Shown here in pieces: positions 1 through 10,361 of a stretch of 64,000 nt of DNA; within the stretch, counting starts at the first letter, position 1, and each line of letters begins with the position of its first letter. Under the pieces are notes generated by a model. The model saw only the letters and a list, made by a program, of their open reading frames with translations. It did not search any database and was not told where the DNA came from. A program made the translations under genes and the position numbers. Source of the DNA: Gemmatimonadaceae bacterium (lineage in GTDB: Bacteria > Gemmatimonadota > Gemmatimonadetes > Gemmatimonadales > Gemmatimonadaceae); assembly GCA_020851455.1 (NCBI GenBank), contig JADZCT010000047.1, positions 62,001 to 126,000 of the forward strand, in the 5' to 3' direction.

Positions 1-138
1 CGGCCCGTCCGCTGGCGGCGACGCAAGAGCGAGCCCGCCGGCGTCGCCGCCAACCACGAGCGGCACTCGCCGCGGCCGGCCGTCAGGGCCGAGCCCCGTG
101 GTTGACAGCTCGACTTCGAGTGTTCGCTTCTGGCTCAT
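1..138 (-). CDS. nuoD: NADH-quinone oxidoreductase subunit D, N-terminal fragment
   Basis: An ATG at 138 on the minus strand overlaps the nuoC stop codon in an ATGA junction, and the frame stays open to the window edge for 46 codons. The peptide begins [20 protein letters not shown] and has not yet reached the conserved quinone-site part of the 49-kDa subunit. The call rests mainly on position: nuoA-B-C-D is the standard complex I gene order. Subunit D forms the quinone pocket at the base of the peripheral arm. A different protein cannot be fully excluded because only the variable N-terminus is visible. Confidence 0.7.
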   Translation of the reverse strand, partial: MSQKRTLEVELSTTGLGPDGRPRRVPLVVGGDAGGLALASPPADGP

Positions 139-830
139 TCGCCTGTCTTCTCGCCCTTGGCAAGCCGCTGTCGCATCTCGGCCGGGAGCTCCGAGTACGC
201 GTTGGCTATGGACAGCTCTTCCATCGAGTAGCGCGCTTCCGGATTGGCGGCGAGCGCGTTCTTCAACTGCTCACTGCGGCTGAACCGGCCGCGGAGTGGG
301 AAATCCTTCCTCAGAGGGAACCCTTCCTTGTACTGCTCCCAGAGCAGGATCCGGCGAAGGTCGGGGTGGCCGGAAAAATGAATCCCGAACATGTCGTAGC
401 ATTCACGCTCCAGCCAGTCAACGCCTTTGTAAATGTCCCATACGCTGGCGACTTCGAGCGGAGCGCCATTCGGGATCTCCACCTTCACGCGGAGGAAGCG
501 GCGGAAGCGCAGCGACCGGAGGTGCCACACCACTTCGATCGGCCGCGCCGTGTCGCGGTGCTCGACGGCGGTCAGGTCTGAGAGATACTCGTACGACTGC
601 GCGGGGTCGTCGTGCAGCCACTGTATTATGTCGTGCAGCCGCGCGCGATCCACCACGAGGGCGGTCTCGCCGCGGCTGACCGTTACGCGCACGACGGCGC
701 CCTGAAACTGAGCCCGCGTGGCCTCCGCCGTCGGACTGGCCGGCCCGCCCGACACGGGAACGTTCCGGGGCGTGGCCGGCGCGACGCTCGCGTCCGCCCC
801 CGGAAAGACGATCGTGAACGGTGCCCTCAT
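135..830 (-). CDS. nuoC: NADH-quinone oxidoreductase subunit C (30-kDa type)
   Basis: This 231-residue protein is the 30-kDa subunit of complex I, part of the peripheral arm that passes electrons from NADH to quinone. The C-terminal half carries the family signature ([20 protein letters not shown], then LRKDFPL), which is the strongest evidence. The first 45 residues are proline- and alanine-rich and look like a lineage-specific extension. The ATG at 830 overlaps the nuoB stop (ATGA), and its own stop overlaps nuoD in the same way, so the genes are translationally coupled. Confidence 0.96.
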   Translation of the reverse strand: MRAPFTIVFPGADASVAPATPRNVPVSGGPASPTAEATRAQFQGAVVRVTVSRGETALVVDRARLHDIIQWLHDDPAQSYEYLSDLTAVEHRDTARPIEVVWHLRSLRFRRFLRVKVEIPNGAPLEVASVWDIYKGVDWLERECYDMFGIHFSGHPDLRRILLWEQYKEGFPLRKDFPLRGRFSRSEQLKNALAANPEARYSMEELSIANAYSELPAEMRQRLAKGEKTGE

Positions 831-1471
831 GGGGCCGACCGCGTCTGGTGAACCGAGTTTCCGAACGGCTCCGAGAGTGCGTCAATCCGCGAGGCAGGGA
901 TGTACAGCTTGCTCGACGGATCCGGGGTCATCTCGTCGCGGATGCCCCGCGTCGCGCGCCGCTCGTTCATGACCTTCTTCTGGAGCATCATGATGCCGTA
1001 GATGAGACCCTCGGGCCGCGGTGGGCACCCGGGCACATACACGTCCACGGGGATTATCGTGTCAATGCCCTGGACGACGGCGTAGTTGTCGAACATGCCG
1101 CCCGTTGACGCGCAGGCACCCATCGAGATCGCCCACTTGGGCTGCGGCATCTGCTGCCAGATGCGCCGGAGCACCGGCGCGAGCTTGAAAGGCACGCGGC
1201 CGGCGCAAATGAGCATGTCGCTCTGGCGCGGCGAGAACGCCATGCGCTCCATCCCAAAGCGCGCGAGGTCGAACTTGCTGGCGAACGACGCCATCATCTC
1301 GATGGCACAGCAAGCGGTGCCGAACGGCATCGGCCAGAGCGAGTTGGCGCGGCCCCAGTTCACGAGGAAGTCGAGCTTCGTCGTCACCCACGGCTCGTCG
1401 GGGCGCGGCTCCATCCGGTTCAGCTCGGTCGCCGGCCCGTGCCCGCCAAGCGTGTCGAGGTTCAGTCCCAC
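827..1471 (-). CDS. nuoB: NADH-quinone oxidoreductase subunit B
   Basis: Subunit B (about 214 residues) carries iron-sulfur cluster N2, the last electron carrier before quinone. Visible family features are the adjacent cysteines in [10 protein letters not shown], the CAGR motif, the cysteine in GACASTGG and the VPGCPPRP motif, which together supply the 4Fe-4S ligands. I chose the GTG at 1471: it has an AAGGGGG ribosome-binding site and overlaps the end of nuoA by 10 bp. An ATG at 1414 is the alternative and would give 195 residues. The frame runs open further upstream, but that part only shadows nuoA. Confidence 0.95.
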   Translation of the reverse strand: MGLNLDTLGGHGPATELNRMEPRPDEPWVTTKLDFLVNWGRANSLWPMPFGTACCAIEMMASFASKFDLARFGMERMAFSPRQSDMLICAGRVPFKLAPVLRRIWQQMPQPKWAISMGACASTGGMFDNYAVVQGIDTIIPVDVYVPGCPPRPEGLIYGIMMLQKKVMNERRATRGIRDEMTPDPSSKLYIPASRIDALSEPFGNSVHQTRSAP

Positions 1472-1866
1472 TGCAACGCCCCCTTCTTCCACACGTAGAG
1501 GGACCCGACCAGCAGGATCGCGATGAACGCGAGCATCTCGCCGAGCCCGAACAAGGAGATCTGCCCGGCCGGACAGGCGCCGTTCACCAACGGCACCGCG
1601 CACGACAACTGCCGGTAGTAAGCGCCCCAGGGAATCATGAAGACCGTCTCGATGTCGAACACGATGAAGAGCATCGCGACCAGATAGAACTTCACGCTGA
1701 AGCGCTCGCGGGCATCGCCCAGCGGAGTGATGCCCGACTCGTACGGAAGCTGCTTCTCCGGCGTCGGCCGCGCCCGCATCGTGAAATGCGAGAGCACAAG
1801 CATCCCCACCGCATTCAGCGCGACGAAGCCTGCCAGAAGAAGGACGGGGAAGTAGGTGCGATCCAT
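1462..1866 (-). CDS. nuoA: NADH-quinone oxidoreductase subunit A
   Basis: This 134-residue membrane subunit of complex I has three predicted transmembrane segments, near residues 5-27, 63-83 and 103-124. The conserved stretch [20 protein letters not shown], followed by LFIVFDIE, is the ND3/NuoA quinone-site loop with its conserved acidic residues. It is the first gene of the nuo operon and starts at ATG 1866. A recognisable promoter lies about 45 bp upstream, and a perfect inverted repeat sits between the promoter and the start codon. Confidence 0.96.
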   Translation of the reverse strand: MDRTYFPVLLLAGFVALNAVGMLVLSHFTMRARPTPEKQLPYESGITPLGDARERFSVKFYLVAMLFIVFDIETVFMIPWGAYYRQLSCAVPLVNGACPAGQISLFGLGEMLAFIAILLVGSLYVWKKGALQWD

Positions 1867-1883
1867 GCGTTAGAGCGTGGCCG

Positions 1884-1903
1884 CTCGTGAAACATTTCAC
1901 GAG
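1884..1903. promoter_or_regulatory. Perfect 9-2-9 inverted repeat between nuoA and dcd
   Basis: CTCGTGAAA, CA, TTTCACGAG is a perfect inverted repeat of 9-bp arms with a 2-bp centre. It lies in the divergent nuoA/dcd region, between the proposed nuo promoter and the nuoA start. A 2-nt centre is poor for an RNA hairpin, so a dimeric DNA-binding protein is the more likely reader. No regulator can be named from the sequence. Confidence 0.5.
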
Positions 1904-1911
1904 CCGCATCT

Positions 1912-1941
1912 AAACTATTGGCCGTGCTGCGATAGTGTCAA
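1912..1941 (-). promoter_or_regulatory. Predicted sigma-70-type promoter of the nuo operon
   Basis: On the minus strand a perfect -35 TTGACA (1941-1936) is followed after 18 bp by TAGTTT (1917-1912) as the -10. Transcription would start near 1905 and read across the 1884-1903 inverted repeat into nuoA. The -10 matches the consensus at three of six positions, so the -35 carries most of the support. Confidence 0.5.
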
Positions 1942-2011
1942 ACCCGCAAACGCCCCGTTTCGCAGCTACTTTTCCTTGCCCCTTCCTAATCCCGCCCCAC
2001 TGCCCCGCCCC

Positions 2012-2560
2012 GTGTCCATCAAAAACGACCGCTGGATCATCGAGCAGGCCCGGAGAGGCATGATCGAACCGTTCGAGAGCTCCCAGATGCGAGAGGGTGT
2101 CGTCTCATATGGCGTGAGCTCCTTCGGGTACGACATGCGCGTTGCGCCCGAGTTCCGGATCTTCACCAACGTGATGAGCTCGGTCGTTGATCCGAAGGCG
2201 TTCGATCCGAAGAGCTTCGTCGAGTTCGAGGGCGACATCTGCATCGTTCCGCCCAACTCGTTCGCCCTGGCGCGCAGCGTGGAGTACTTCCGGATCCCAC
2301 GAAATGTCGTGACGATCACCGTTGGCAAGAGCACGTACGCCCGCTGCGGTATTATCACGAACGTGACCCCATTCGAACCCGAGTGGGAAGGCCACGTGAC
2401 GCTGGAAATATCGAACACCACGCCACTCCCCGCGAAAATCTACGCCAACGAAGGCATTGCCCAGGTTCTGTTCTTCGAAGGCGAGCCGCCCATCACCAGC
2501 TACAAGGACAAGAAAGGCAAGTACCAGGGCCAGCGAGGCGTTACGCTCCCGAAAATCTGA
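2012..2560 (+). CDS. dcd: dCTP deaminase
   Basis: This 182-residue enzyme deaminates dCTP to dUTP, feeding thymidylate synthesis. The substrate-site motif GKSTYARCG (Ser107, Arg111) and the catalytic-glutamate region GHVTLEISN (Glu132) are present, and the length matches the family (E. coli 193). The start is GTG 2012, giving MSIKNDRWI as in homologues; an upstream in-frame ATG at 1877 would add a non-conserved tail lying in the nuo promoter region. There is no clear ribosome-binding site; the leader is C-rich. It is divergent from nuoA and convergent with mdh. Confidence 0.96.
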   Translation: MSIKNDRWIIEQARRGMIEPFESSQMREGVVSYGVSSFGYDMRVAPEFRIFTNVMSSVVDPKAFDPKSFVEFEGDICIVPPNSFALARSVEYFRIPRNVVTITVGKSTYARCGIITNVTPFEPEWEGHVTLEISNTTPLPAKIYANEGIAQVLFFEGEPPITSYKDKKGKYQGQRGVTLPKI

Positions 2561-2587
2561 CGTCGCCGCGAGTAACCACCATACGCC

Positions 2588-2617
2588 AAAGGGCCCCGCG
2601 CGAATGCAGGGCCCTTT
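2588..2617. terminator. Bidirectional terminator between dcd and mdh
   Basis: AAAGGGCCC (2588-2596) and GGGCCCTTT (2609-2617) form a perfect 9-bp stem with a 12-nt loop. The arms end in A3 and T3, so it can act on both strands. It lies exactly between the convergent stop codons of dcd and mdh. Confidence 0.75.
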
Positions 2618-2641
2618 CCGTTTGCGTCTGCCGACGGGCGA

Positions 2642-3571
2642 TCAGAGCTTGACGACTGACATCGGCTCGAGCACCGCCTGCGCGCTCTTGTCGAGCGCGG
2701 CCTTCTCGTCCGCCGTGAGCGGCACTTCGAGAATCTGCTCGATTCCCTTGCTGCCGAGCTTCACCGGGACGCCAAGGTAGAGGTTCCTGTGGCCGTACTC
2801 GCCCTGGAGCCACGCCGAGCACGGCAGGATGCGCTTCTGGTCCTTGACGATGGCCTCGACCATCTGAACCGCGCCGGATGACGGCGCATAGTACGCCGAG
2901 CCCGTCTTCAGCAGTTTCACGATCTCTCCGCCGCCGGTCCGCGTGCGTTCAACGATCGCGTCGAGGCGGTCCATGGCGAGAAGGTGCGTGACCGGGATTC
3001 CGCTCACCGTCGTGTAGCTGATCAACGGAACCATGGTGTCGCCGTGGCCTCCGAGCACCATTGCCTGGATGTCACGGACTGAAACGTCGAGTTCCATCGC
3101 CAGAAACGAACGATAGCGCGCCGTATCCAGCACGCCCGCCATCCCGATCACGCGCTCGCGCGGGAAGCCAGTGACCTTGAGAGCGACATACGACATCACG
3201 TCGAGCGGATTCGACACGATGATCATGATCGCCTGGGGCGAAGTCTTCGCCACCTGCTCCGCCACCGACTTGACGATGCCGGCGTTCGTGTTGAGCAGGT
3301 CGTCGCGGCTCATCCCCGGCTTGCGCGCGATGCCGGCTGTGACGACCACCACGTCCGATCCGGCCGTCTCGGCGTAGTCCGTCGTCCCGACCACGCGCGA
3401 GTCGAAAAGCTCGATCGGCGCCGATTCCCACTGGTCCAGCCCCTTCCCCTGCGGGATACCGTCGGCGACGTCCACCATGACGACGGTCCGCGCAAGCTCC
3501 TTCTCCGCAATACGCTGCGCCGCCGTTGCGCCCACGTGCCCGGCGCCGACGACCGTAATCTTGTTTACCAT
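2642..3571 (-). CDS. mdh: Malate dehydrogenase, LDH-like type
   Basis: This 309-residue enzyme interconverts malate and oxaloacetate with NAD in the TCA cycle. It has the N-terminal nucleotide motif [11 protein letters not shown], the substrate-loop arginines in [11 protein letters not shown], the VSNPLDVM segment and the catalytic histidine in [10 protein letters not shown]. The pattern belongs to the lactate-dehydrogenase-like malate dehydrogenases. ATG 3571 has an AAAGG ribosome-binding site; the frame is open 23 codons further upstream without conservation. It ends at a strong terminator. Confidence 0.95.
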   Translation of the reverse strand: MVNKITVVGAGHVGATAAQRIAEKELARTVVMVDVADGIPQGKGLDQWESAPIELFDSRVVGTTDYAETAGSDVVVVTAGIARKPGMSRDDLLNTNAGIVKSVAEQVAKTSPQAIMIIVSNPLDVMSYVALKVTGFPRERVIGMAGVLDTARYRSFLAMELDVSVRDIQAMVLGGHGDTMVPLISYTTVSGIPVTHLLAMDRLDAIVERTRTGGGEIVKLLKTGSAYYAPSSGAVQMVEAIVKDQKRILPCSAWLQGEYGHRNLYLGVPVKLGSKGIEQILEVPLTADEKAALDKSAQAVLEPMSVVKL

Positions 3572-3612
3572 GTTGCCTTTGCGTGTTGTGTGGTTGATTG
3601 ATGCAGCGCCTG

Positions 3613-3621
3613 AAGATAACA
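3613..3621 (-). promoter_or_regulatory. Possible extended -10 promoter of mdh
   Basis: TGTTATCTT on the minus strand reads as an extended -10 (TG, one base, TATCTT), about 40 bp upstream of the mdh start. No convincing -35 is visible, as expected for an extended -10 element. It separates mdh from the preceding moa genes. Confidence 0.35.
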
Positions 3622-3636
3622 GATCGGCGGCCCGGC

Positions 3637-4626
3637 TCACCCACCAACCTGCGAGAGCGCCTTCAGCCCGCCGGCGTCACTCCTGAGCAGGTGATGCTCC
3701 CTGGGCTTGCCCGCCAGGGCGGCGTCGAACAGCGGCGCCAACGGCTGGCCGGCCCGAAGCGCGTCGCGAAGGTTCACTTCGTGCGTCCCGTACAGGCACG
3801 TTCGAAGGCGGCCGTCCGCGGTAAGACGAACCCGATTGCAGCTTCCGCAGTATGAGTGCGACATCGGCGTGATGACGCCGATCGTCCCCGCTGCGTCCGG
3901 CGCAGCATAGTACTCCGCCGGCCCATTGCCCTTGCGGGGCCCGTCGGCGCGCGACAACGCGCCAATCGCCGTCGCCGCCCGATCGAGTACTTCCGGGCTG
4001 GGTACCACGTGATCCCACGTAAGCCCAGCCATCTCACCCACTGGCATGAGCTCTATGAAACGCACATGCACTTCGCGGTCGAGCGTGAGCCGCGCAAAGT
4101 CACCGATCTCGTCGTCGTTGATGCCCCGCATCACGACCACGTTGAACTTCACCGGGCGTAGGCCAGCCGCGAGCGCGGCATCGAGCGCCCTCAGCGGCTC
4201 GAAGCCAAGGTTACGGCGCGCTATCTCGGAAATCCTGTCTGGCCTGAGCGAGTCGGCGCTGACGTTCACCCGATCGAGCCCCGCGGCGGCAAGTGACGCG
4301 GCCATCTGCGGCAACTTCACGCCGTTCGTTGACAGCGCGATGTCCTCCACTGCGCCAACGCCTCGCAGCATCCCGATCAACCGATCGAGTTCCGGCCTGA
4401 TGGTTGGCTCTCCGCCAGTGATACGGAGCCGCTTCAGGCCCATCGGGGCGAGCTGTCTCACGGTTTCCGCGATCTCCTCGTATGAGAGGATGTCGCCCTT
4501 CGGGAGCCACTCGAGCCCGTGCACCGGCATGCAGTACACGCAACGGAAGTTGCACCGGTCGGTTACCGATATGCGCAGGTACTCGATGATCCGCCCGAAC
4601 TGGTCTCGCGAGATCCGTGTGCTCAC
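3637..4626 (-). CDS. moaA: GTP 3',8-cyclase (molybdenum cofactor step 1)
   Basis: This radical-SAM enzyme (329 residues) converts GTP to 3',8-cyclo-GTP, the first step of molybdopterin synthesis. The N-terminal radical-SAM cluster ligands are Cys25, Cys29 and Cys32. The C-terminal substrate-binding cluster ligands are Cys260, Cys263 and Cys277. The protein ends in the Gly-Gly tail required by MoaA. Start GTG 4626 has an excellent GGGAGGTGA ribosome-binding site and overlaps the moaE stop (GTGA). It is the last gene of a moaD-moaE-moaA set; moaC is not in the window. Confidence 0.97.
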   Translation of the reverse strand: MSTRISRDQFGRIIEYLRISVTDRCNFRCVYCMPVHGLEWLPKGDILSYEEIAETVRQLAPMGLKRLRITGGEPTIRPELDRLIGMLRGVGAVEDIALSTNGVKLPQMAASLAAAGLDRVNVSADSLRPDRISEIARRNLGFEPLRALDAALAAGLRPVKFNVVVMRGINDDEIGDFARLTLDREVHVRFIELMPVGEMAGLTWDHVVPSPEVLDRAATAIGALSRADGPRKGNGPAEYYAAPDAAGTIGVITPMSHSYCGSCNRVRLTADGRLRTCLYGTHEVNLRDALRAGQPLAPLFDAALAGKPREHHLLRSDAGGLKALSQVGG

Positions 4627-5093
4627 GCGATCACCTCCCTCACCGCCCCGTGGCCTTCGCCGGCATGCACCCACACACGCGAGCCGTCCGCGTAATGCTC
4701 GCGCTTCCAGATGGGCACCCGCCGCTTGATCTCCTCGATCACGAACCGGACCGCGTCGAACGCCTCCGCACGGTGCGGATGCGACGCCACGATCGCCACG
4801 CTGACCTCTCCCACCGCCAGGTAGCCAACGCGATGCTCCACGGCGAGCGCGAGCGCCGGGTACCGATCCACCGCCGCCTCCGCGATTGCACGCAGTTCGC
4901 GCGTTGCCATCGCCTCATAGGCCGTGTACTCGATCCCCGACACACGGCGGGCGCCGTTCACGTCCCGAACCGTCCCTGCGAACGTAACCACCGCGCCGGC
5001 TGAAGGGTGCGAAACGGCCGCGATAAGGGCGTCGAGCTCCAGGGGACGCGCCACAATCGCGACGTGCGGGACTGCGCCCTCTTGCCGAGCCAT
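4623..5093 (-). CDS. moaE: Molybdopterin synthase catalytic subunit
   Basis: MoaE (156 residues from ATG 5093) is the large subunit of molybdopterin synthase. With thiocarboxylated MoaD it adds two sulfurs to precursor Z. Family segments AGAVVTFAGTVRD, EYTAYEAMA and the active-site lysine region IWKREHYADG are present. A GTG at 5096 directly before the ATG is also possible. The start overlaps the moaD stop in a TGATG junction, and the two proteins work as one complex. Confidence 0.96.
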   Translation of the reverse strand: MARQEGAVPHVAIVARPLELDALIAAVSHPSAGAVVTFAGTVRDVNGARRVSGIEYTAYEAMATRELRAIAEAAVDRYPALALAVEHRVGYLAVGEVSVAIVASHPHRAEAFDAVRFVIEEIKRRVPIWKREHYADGSRVWVHAGEGHGAVREVIA

Positions 5094-5332
5094 CACCCGC
5101 CGGCCACCGGCGGGATCACCGCCACCTCGTCGGACTCGCGTATCACTTGCCCCGAGGCCGCGTACTCGCTGTTGATGGCGACGAGCGCCGGCGGCAATGA
5201 CCCGGCAGCGCTCCGCGAGCGAAGCGCGGCGAGTACGTCGGCCACCGTGGCGCCTTCGCGCAGACTCAACCGGACGCGCGGAGCACCGAGCGCCTCCGCG
5301 TACGAGGCGAACAGGAGTACCTCAATGTGCAC
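5093..5332 (-). CDS. moaD: Molybdopterin synthase sulfur carrier subunit
   Basis: This 79-residue ubiquitin-fold protein ends in Gly-Gly (IPPVAGG), the tail that is thiocarboxylated and donates sulfur inside the MoaE complex. The proposed start is GTG 5332, which gives the expected length; no good ribosome-binding site is visible. The frame is open 17 codons upstream into the terminator hairpin of the preceding gene, which is unlikely to be coding. Confidence 0.93.
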   Translation of the reverse strand: MHIEVLLFASYAEALGAPRVRLSLREGATVADVLAALRSRSAAGSLPPALVAINSEYAASGQVIRESDEVAVIPPVAGG

Positions 5333-5348
5333 ACCGGTTAAACTAGCA

Positions 5349-5380
5349 CGGGCCCAGCCAGCAATCAGTGGCCGGGCCCG
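5349..5380 (-). terminator. Hairpin terminator after the HU gene
   Basis: Arms 5349-5360 and 5369-5380 form a 12-bp stem with an 8-nt loop; in the minus-strand RNA the single non-Watson-Crick position is a G-U pair. It lies 20 bp after the HU stop. It lacks a strong U tract, so termination may be partial, letting some transcription reach moaD. Confidence 0.55.
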
Positions 5381-5400
5381 CAAAAAGCATGCTTATCTCG

Positions 5401-5721
5401 TTATGCGTCCGCCACTTGGGATATGTCGAGGTCTGACACCAGCGCCCGCAGTTCCTTGGACGGCTTGAAGACCGGCACGGGCCGTGCGCTCACTTCCACC
5501 GGCGCCCCGGTACGCGGGTTGCGGGCCATGCGCGTCTTGCGCTGCCTGATCTTGAACGTGCCGAAGCCGCGCACTTCGATGTTCTGCTGGTCCTTCAACG
5601 CCAGCTTGATCGCGTCGAGAAAGGCGTCAACGACCCTCGCACAGTCCTTCTTCGAGATCATGGGCCCCGAAGTCTGCGCGATGGCTTCAGTTACGCGTTC
5701 GACCAAGTCAGCCTTTGTCAT
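5401..5721 (-). CDS. HU/IHF-family DNA-binding protein
   Basis: This 106-residue nucleoid protein bends and compacts DNA as a dimer. The beta-arm signature GFGTFKIRQRKTRMARNPRTG, followed by the proline tip and VPVFKPSKEL, is diagnostic for the HU/IHF family. The C-terminus is about 12 residues longer than E. coli HU (90 residues), ending in an acidic tail. ATG 5721 begins MTKADLVERV. HU versus IHF cannot be decided from the sequence alone. Confidence 0.95.
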   Translation of the reverse strand: MTKADLVERVTEAIAQTSGPMISKKDCARVVDAFLDAIKLALKDQQNIEVRGFGTFKIRQRKTRMARNPRTGAPVEVSARPVPVFKPSKELRALVSDLDISQVADA

Positions 5722-5791
5722 ACGGCCTCTGCACGGGAAAGCGAGCTAAGCTGCGAAGTGCCTAGAGTTTAGGCCTTCACCGGCGCGGGTG

Positions 5792-6913
5792 TCAAGCTTT
5801 CGCGTGGTTCTGGACGGCGTCCATGAAGTCATCGAACAGGCTGCGGGCGTCGTGGGGGCCGGGGGCGGCCTCGGGATGGTATTGCACGCCAAAGACCGGA
5901 AGCGACCGGTGGCGCACGCCCTCGATGGACCCGTCATTCAGGTTCACGTTCGTGACCTCGAGGTCCGGCGCGCCGGGTATCCCGGCCACCGATCCCTCCA
6001 CGGCAAACCCATGATTCTGCGACGTGATCGCCACGCGCCCGGTCTTGACGTCTTTCACCGGGTGGTTGCCGCCGCGATGGCCATAGGGAAGTTTGTACGT
6101 CCGGCCACCATAGGTGAGCCCGATAATCTGGTGGCCGAGGCAAATCCCGAAGATGGGAATGCCGCTGGCAGCGAGTCGCTGCACCACCGCCGGCGCGTAC
6201 TTCACCGCCTCGGGGTCCCCGGGACCGTTCGAGAGGAAGATCCCATCGGGTTTGAGCGCAAGCACCTCGTCAGCGGTGCTCTGCGCAGGCACCACGGTCG
6301 TGCGGCAGCCTCGTTCGGCGAACAGCCGAAGGATGTTGCGCTTGATCCCGAAATCAAGAGCGACGATGTGTCTGGACGCCGTTGAGTCGCCCCATTCGTA
6401 CGGGCGCGGCGTGGTCACCGCCGTCGCCAGGTCCAGCCCGGCCATGGAAGGGCACGCATCGAGCGCAGCACGATCGGCTTCCGTTGGCGACGACCCCGCG
6501 CCGATAACCCCACGCATGACGCCACCGGCCCGCAGGTGGCGCGTGAGGCGCCGGGTGTCAACGCCATGGAGCACGGGGATGCGTGCCCGGCGGAGGTAGG
6601 CGCCAAGGCCTTCCTCGGCGCGCCAGCTGGAGTAGCCGGCCGACAGTTCGCGGACAACCACTCCCGATACCTGCGGCTTCACGGATTCCGGGTCGCTGCC
6701 GTTCGCCCCGTAGTTCCCCATCATGGGAGCCGTCATCACGACGATCTGCCCGCGGTATGACGGGTCCGTGAAGACCTCCTGGTAGCCGGTCATGTTGGTG
6801 GTGAAGACCACCTCCGCGACCGCCGGAAGACCGTCGAGCGCGTCCACCTGCCCGTGAAAAAGGGTTCCATCCTCTAGGAGGAGGAACCCTGGCGTACCGC
6901 CGAAGATGCTCAC
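5792..6913 (-). CDS. carA: Carbamoyl-phosphate synthase small subunit
   Basis: CarA (373 residues) is the glutaminase that releases ammonia for carbamoyl phosphate, used for arginine and pyrimidines. The class I amidotransferase triad is visible: Cys258 in FGICLGHQ and the late His-Pro-Glu in VQYHPE. The N-terminal CPS domain has TTNMTGYQE, and SNGPGDP precedes the glutaminase site. Start GTG 6913 lies 4 nt after the secG stop; the frame continues upstream only as a shadow of secG. The large subunit carB is not adjacent, which is uncommon. Confidence 0.96.
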   Translation of the reverse strand: MSIFGGTPGFLLLEDGTLFHGQVDALDGLPAVAEVVFTTNMTGYQEVFTDPSYRGQIVVMTAPMMGNYGANGSDPESVKPQVSGVVVRELSAGYSSWRAEEGLGAYLRRARIPVLHGVDTRRLTRHLRAGGVMRGVIGAGSSPTEADRAALDACPSMAGLDLATAVTTPRPYEWGDSTASRHIVALDFGIKRNILRLFAERGCRTTVVPAQSTADEVLALKPDGIFLSNGPGDPEAVKYAPAVVQRLAASGIPIFGICLGHQIIGLTYGGRTYKLPYGHRGGNHPVKDVKTGRVAITSQNHGFAVEGSVAGIPGAPDLEVTNVNLNDGSIEGVRHRSLPVFGVQYHPEAAPGPHDARSLFDDFMDAVQNHAKA

Positions 6914-6917
6914 GCCG

Positions 6918-7304
6918 TCAGGGCTGCTTCGTGGTGGTTCCCTGCTCTCCGGCAGGTGGCAGCGCCTGCAGCGGTGACGGCGGTGCTGCGGCGTTCGCGC
7001 CACCGGCCGGCGCGGCGGGCGCAGGTGGCGCCGAGAACGATTGGTCGAGCACCGACCGCGGCCCGGACGCGCGCGACGACGTCAGTTGCATGATGAACGC
7101 GATGCCGAGGAAGATGCCCGCGCCCCACCAAGTGACCGTCGTCAGAAGGTTCCCGGCCTGACGCGCCCCGAAGAGCTGATCACCGGCTGACGCGCCGCCG
7201 AAACTGGCGGCGAGCCCCCCGCCCTTTCCGGATTGCAGGAGGATCACCGCCATCAGGACGATGGCGTCTATGAGCAGCAGAAAAATGACGATCTTGCCGA
7301 ACAT
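6918..7304 (-). CDS. secG: Protein translocase subunit SecG
   Basis: SecG (128 residues) is the small subunit of the SecYEG channel in the inner membrane. Two transmembrane helices are seen near residues 4-22 and 54-74, with the family's [16 protein letters not shown] loop between them. The C-terminal 50 residues are a low-complexity alanine/proline tail. It follows tpiA in the same direction, the frequent tpiA-secG pairing, and precedes carA by 4 nt. Confidence 0.95.
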   Translation of the reverse strand: MFGKIVIFLLLIDAIVLMAVILLQSGKGGGLAASFGGASAGDQLFGARQAGNLLTTVTWWGAGIFLGIAFIMQLTSSRASGPRSVLDQSFSAPPAPAAPAGGANAAAPPSPLQALPPAGEQGTTTKQP

Positions 7305-7368
7305 GGGGATTATGCCGCCGTGTCAGGGAATGCCCAGCCTGTAATTATATGCAACCGGGCCAAGCTGC

Positions 7369-8118
7369 TCAAGTACGCGCGATTGCGCACCAGCGCCCGG
7401 CATCCAGACTGGCGCCGCCGACGAGGAGGCCCCCCACTTCGTCGGCCGCCAGCAGCGTCGCTGCGTTCTCCTGGTTGACGCTGCCGCCGTAGAGAATCGG
7501 GACGTTCACCGCCCCATCGCCGCCGAGCGCGCGCAGTTCAGCGCGAATCGCGACATGCACTTCCGCGGCGTCACGCGGTGTCGCCGTCTTTCCGGTTCCG
7601 ATCGCCCAGACCGGCTCGTACGCCACCAGGCACGCCGCGACGCCCGTCCTGCCGGATTGCGCAAGGCCCGAGCGCAGTTGGCGCAGCACCACTGCCGCCG
7701 TTTCACCGCGCTCGCGCTCGCCCGCGGTCTCGCCGACGCAAAGCACCGGTGTAAGCCCGGCGCGAATACCGGCTGCGACCTTCTTCCCCGCCTCCTCGTC
7801 CGTCTCGCCGAACACGTGGCGGCGCTCGGAATGGCCAACGAGCACGTAGTCCGCTCCGGCCGCCCGGGCGATGGGCGCCGACGTCTCGCCAGTGAACGCG
7901 CCGCGATCCTCCCAATGGATGTTCTGCACGCCGACCTTGATCTCCGGTCGTGCCCGAAGGCCCTCACGCGCTACCGCCAACGCAAGGGCTGAAGGAAACA
8001 GGATGACGGTGCGGTCGCTCGCCGGCGCGAAGCCAGCCACGAAATGGCGCACGAACTCAGCGGCCTCCGCCGGCCCGTGGTTCATCTTCCAATTGGCAGC
8101 AAACACGCGCTTCATCAT
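7369..8118 (-). CDS. tpiA: Triosephosphate isomerase
   Basis: This 249-residue TIM-barrel enzyme interconverts dihydroxyacetone phosphate and glyceraldehyde 3-phosphate. All catalytic motifs are present: NWKMN (lysine), GHSERR (histidine), [11 protein letters not shown] (glutamate) and the phosphate loop YGGSV. Two consecutive ATG codons at 8118 and 8115 overlap the pgk stop. It is the last glycolytic gene of the gap-pgk-tpiA set. Confidence 0.97.
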   Translation of the reverse strand: MMKRVFAANWKMNHGPAEAAEFVRHFVAGFAPASDRTVILFPSALALAVAREGLRARPEIKVGVQNIHWEDRGAFTGETSAPIARAAGADYVLVGHSERRHVFGETDEEAGKKVAAGIRAGLTPVLCVGETAGERERGETAAVVLRQLRSGLAQSGRTGVAACLVAYEPVWAIGTGKTATPRDAAEVHVAIRAELRALGGDGAVNVPILYGGSVNQENAATLLAADEVGGLLVGGASLDAGRWCAIART

Positions 8119-9317
8119 GCCGCATTCTCTTCATCGAGGCACTCCACCCCGGGCAACGGCTTGCCCTCGAGGAACTCCAGGGACGCGCCTCCGCCCGTTG
8201 ACACATGGCTCATGCGCGCGGCGAGGCCGGCCTGGGCGACCGCGGCCGCGGAGTCACCCCCGCCCACGATGGTGATTGCACCGCGCGCCGTGGCATCGGC
8301 CATCGCGCGCGCGACGGCCATCGTTCCGGCGTCGAATGGTGGCTTCTCGAACACACCCATGGGCCCGTTCCAGAGAATCGTGTTGGCGGTTGCGATGGCG
8401 CGGCCGTACGACGAGCGCGTCCCGGCGCCGATGTCGAGCATCGCCATCCCGGCGGGAATCGCATCACGATGAACATCGCGCGACGCGCCGCCGTCGTCCG
8501 CATCGGTCGAGACCGTTGCGTCGTGTGGAAGGGTGAGCCGGAATCCAGCGCGGTCGAGCAGCGCACGGGCCATCTCGATGCGGTCGGGTTCAACGAGCGA
8601 CGTGCCAGTCTCGAGCCCCATCGCGCGATAGAAGGTGCACGCCATCGCCCCGCCGACGAGCAGGCCGTCCACTTTCGGGAGCAGGGCTTCGATGACGTCA
8701 ATCTTGCCGGAGATCTTGCTGCCGCCGAGGATCGCGATGAATGGCCTTCCGGGATTCTCGAGCGCGCCGCCCAGGTAGGTCAGTTCTTTCTCCATCAGGA
8801 GCCCAGCGACTGCCGGGCGGAGGTAGGCCGCGACGCCGGCCGTGGAGGCGTGCGCGCGGTGCGCGGCACCAAAAGCATCGTTCACGTAGCAGTCGGCGAG
8901 TTCCGCGAGCTGCCGCGCCAGGGCATCGTCGTTCGTCTCCTCGCCGGGCAGAAAGCGTGTATTCTCGAGCAGGAGAACGTCACCGTCGCGAAGCGCCCTG
9001 GACGCCGCGACGGCTTTCGGACCGACGGTCTCGTCACACCATGCCACTGGCGAGCCAATGGCCGCCGCCACCACCGGAACGAGCGGAGCAAGCGAGTACT
9101 TCGGGTCAGGCTTCCCCTTCGGGCGCCCGAGGTGACTCGCCAGAATCACCCGCGCGCCGGCCTCTCGCAGCAACTCGATGGTTGGCACCGCGGCACGGAT
9201 GCGCGTGTCATCGGCGACCTTCCCGTCCACAAGCGGGACGTTGAGGTCAACGCGCACGAATGCGCGTCGCCCCCGCAACCCGGCGGACGCGATCTCTCGG
9301 ACACTCTTGCGCGCCAC
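8115..9317 (-). CDS. pgk: Phosphoglycerate kinase
   Basis: This 400-residue enzyme transfers phosphate from 1,3-bisphosphoglycerate to ADP. It shows [17 protein letters not shown], the hinge [12 protein letters not shown], the nucleotide segment NGPMGVFE and the GGGDS loop. The start is GTG 9317, six nt after the gap stop. Compared with E. coli there is a short insertion near residue 270 ([14 protein letters not shown]). It overlaps tpiA by 4 bp. Confidence 0.97.
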   Translation of the reverse strand: MARKSVREIASAGLRGRRAFVRVDLNVPLVDGKVADDTRIRAAVPTIELLREAGARVILASHLGRPKGKPDPKYSLAPLVPVVAAAIGSPVAWCDETVGPKAVAASRALRDGDVLLLENTRFLPGEETNDDALARQLAELADCYVNDAFGAAHRAHASTAGVAAYLRPAVAGLLMEKELTYLGGALENPGRPFIAILGGSKISGKIDVIEALLPKVDGLLVGGAMACTFYRAMGLETGTSLVEPDRIEMARALLDRAGFRLTLPHDATVSTDADDGGASRDVHRDAIPAGMAMLDIGAGTRSSYGRAIATANTILWNGPMGVFEKPPFDAGTMAVARAMADATARGAITIVGGGDSAAAVAQAGLAARMSHVSTGGGASLEFLEGKPLPGVECLDEENAA

Positions 9318-9323
9318 GGCCGG

Positions 9324-10361
<1,038 letters not shown>

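Noticed and set aside
1884-1903. parS (ParB-binding) site
   Set aside because: The half CGTGAAACA matches parS, but the other half does not; the element is symmetrical around CA and not around CACGTG.
1965-2011. Riboswitch in the C-rich dcd leader
   Set aside because: Only a pyrimidine-rich stretch is seen; no stable stem or known aptamer core can be drawn.
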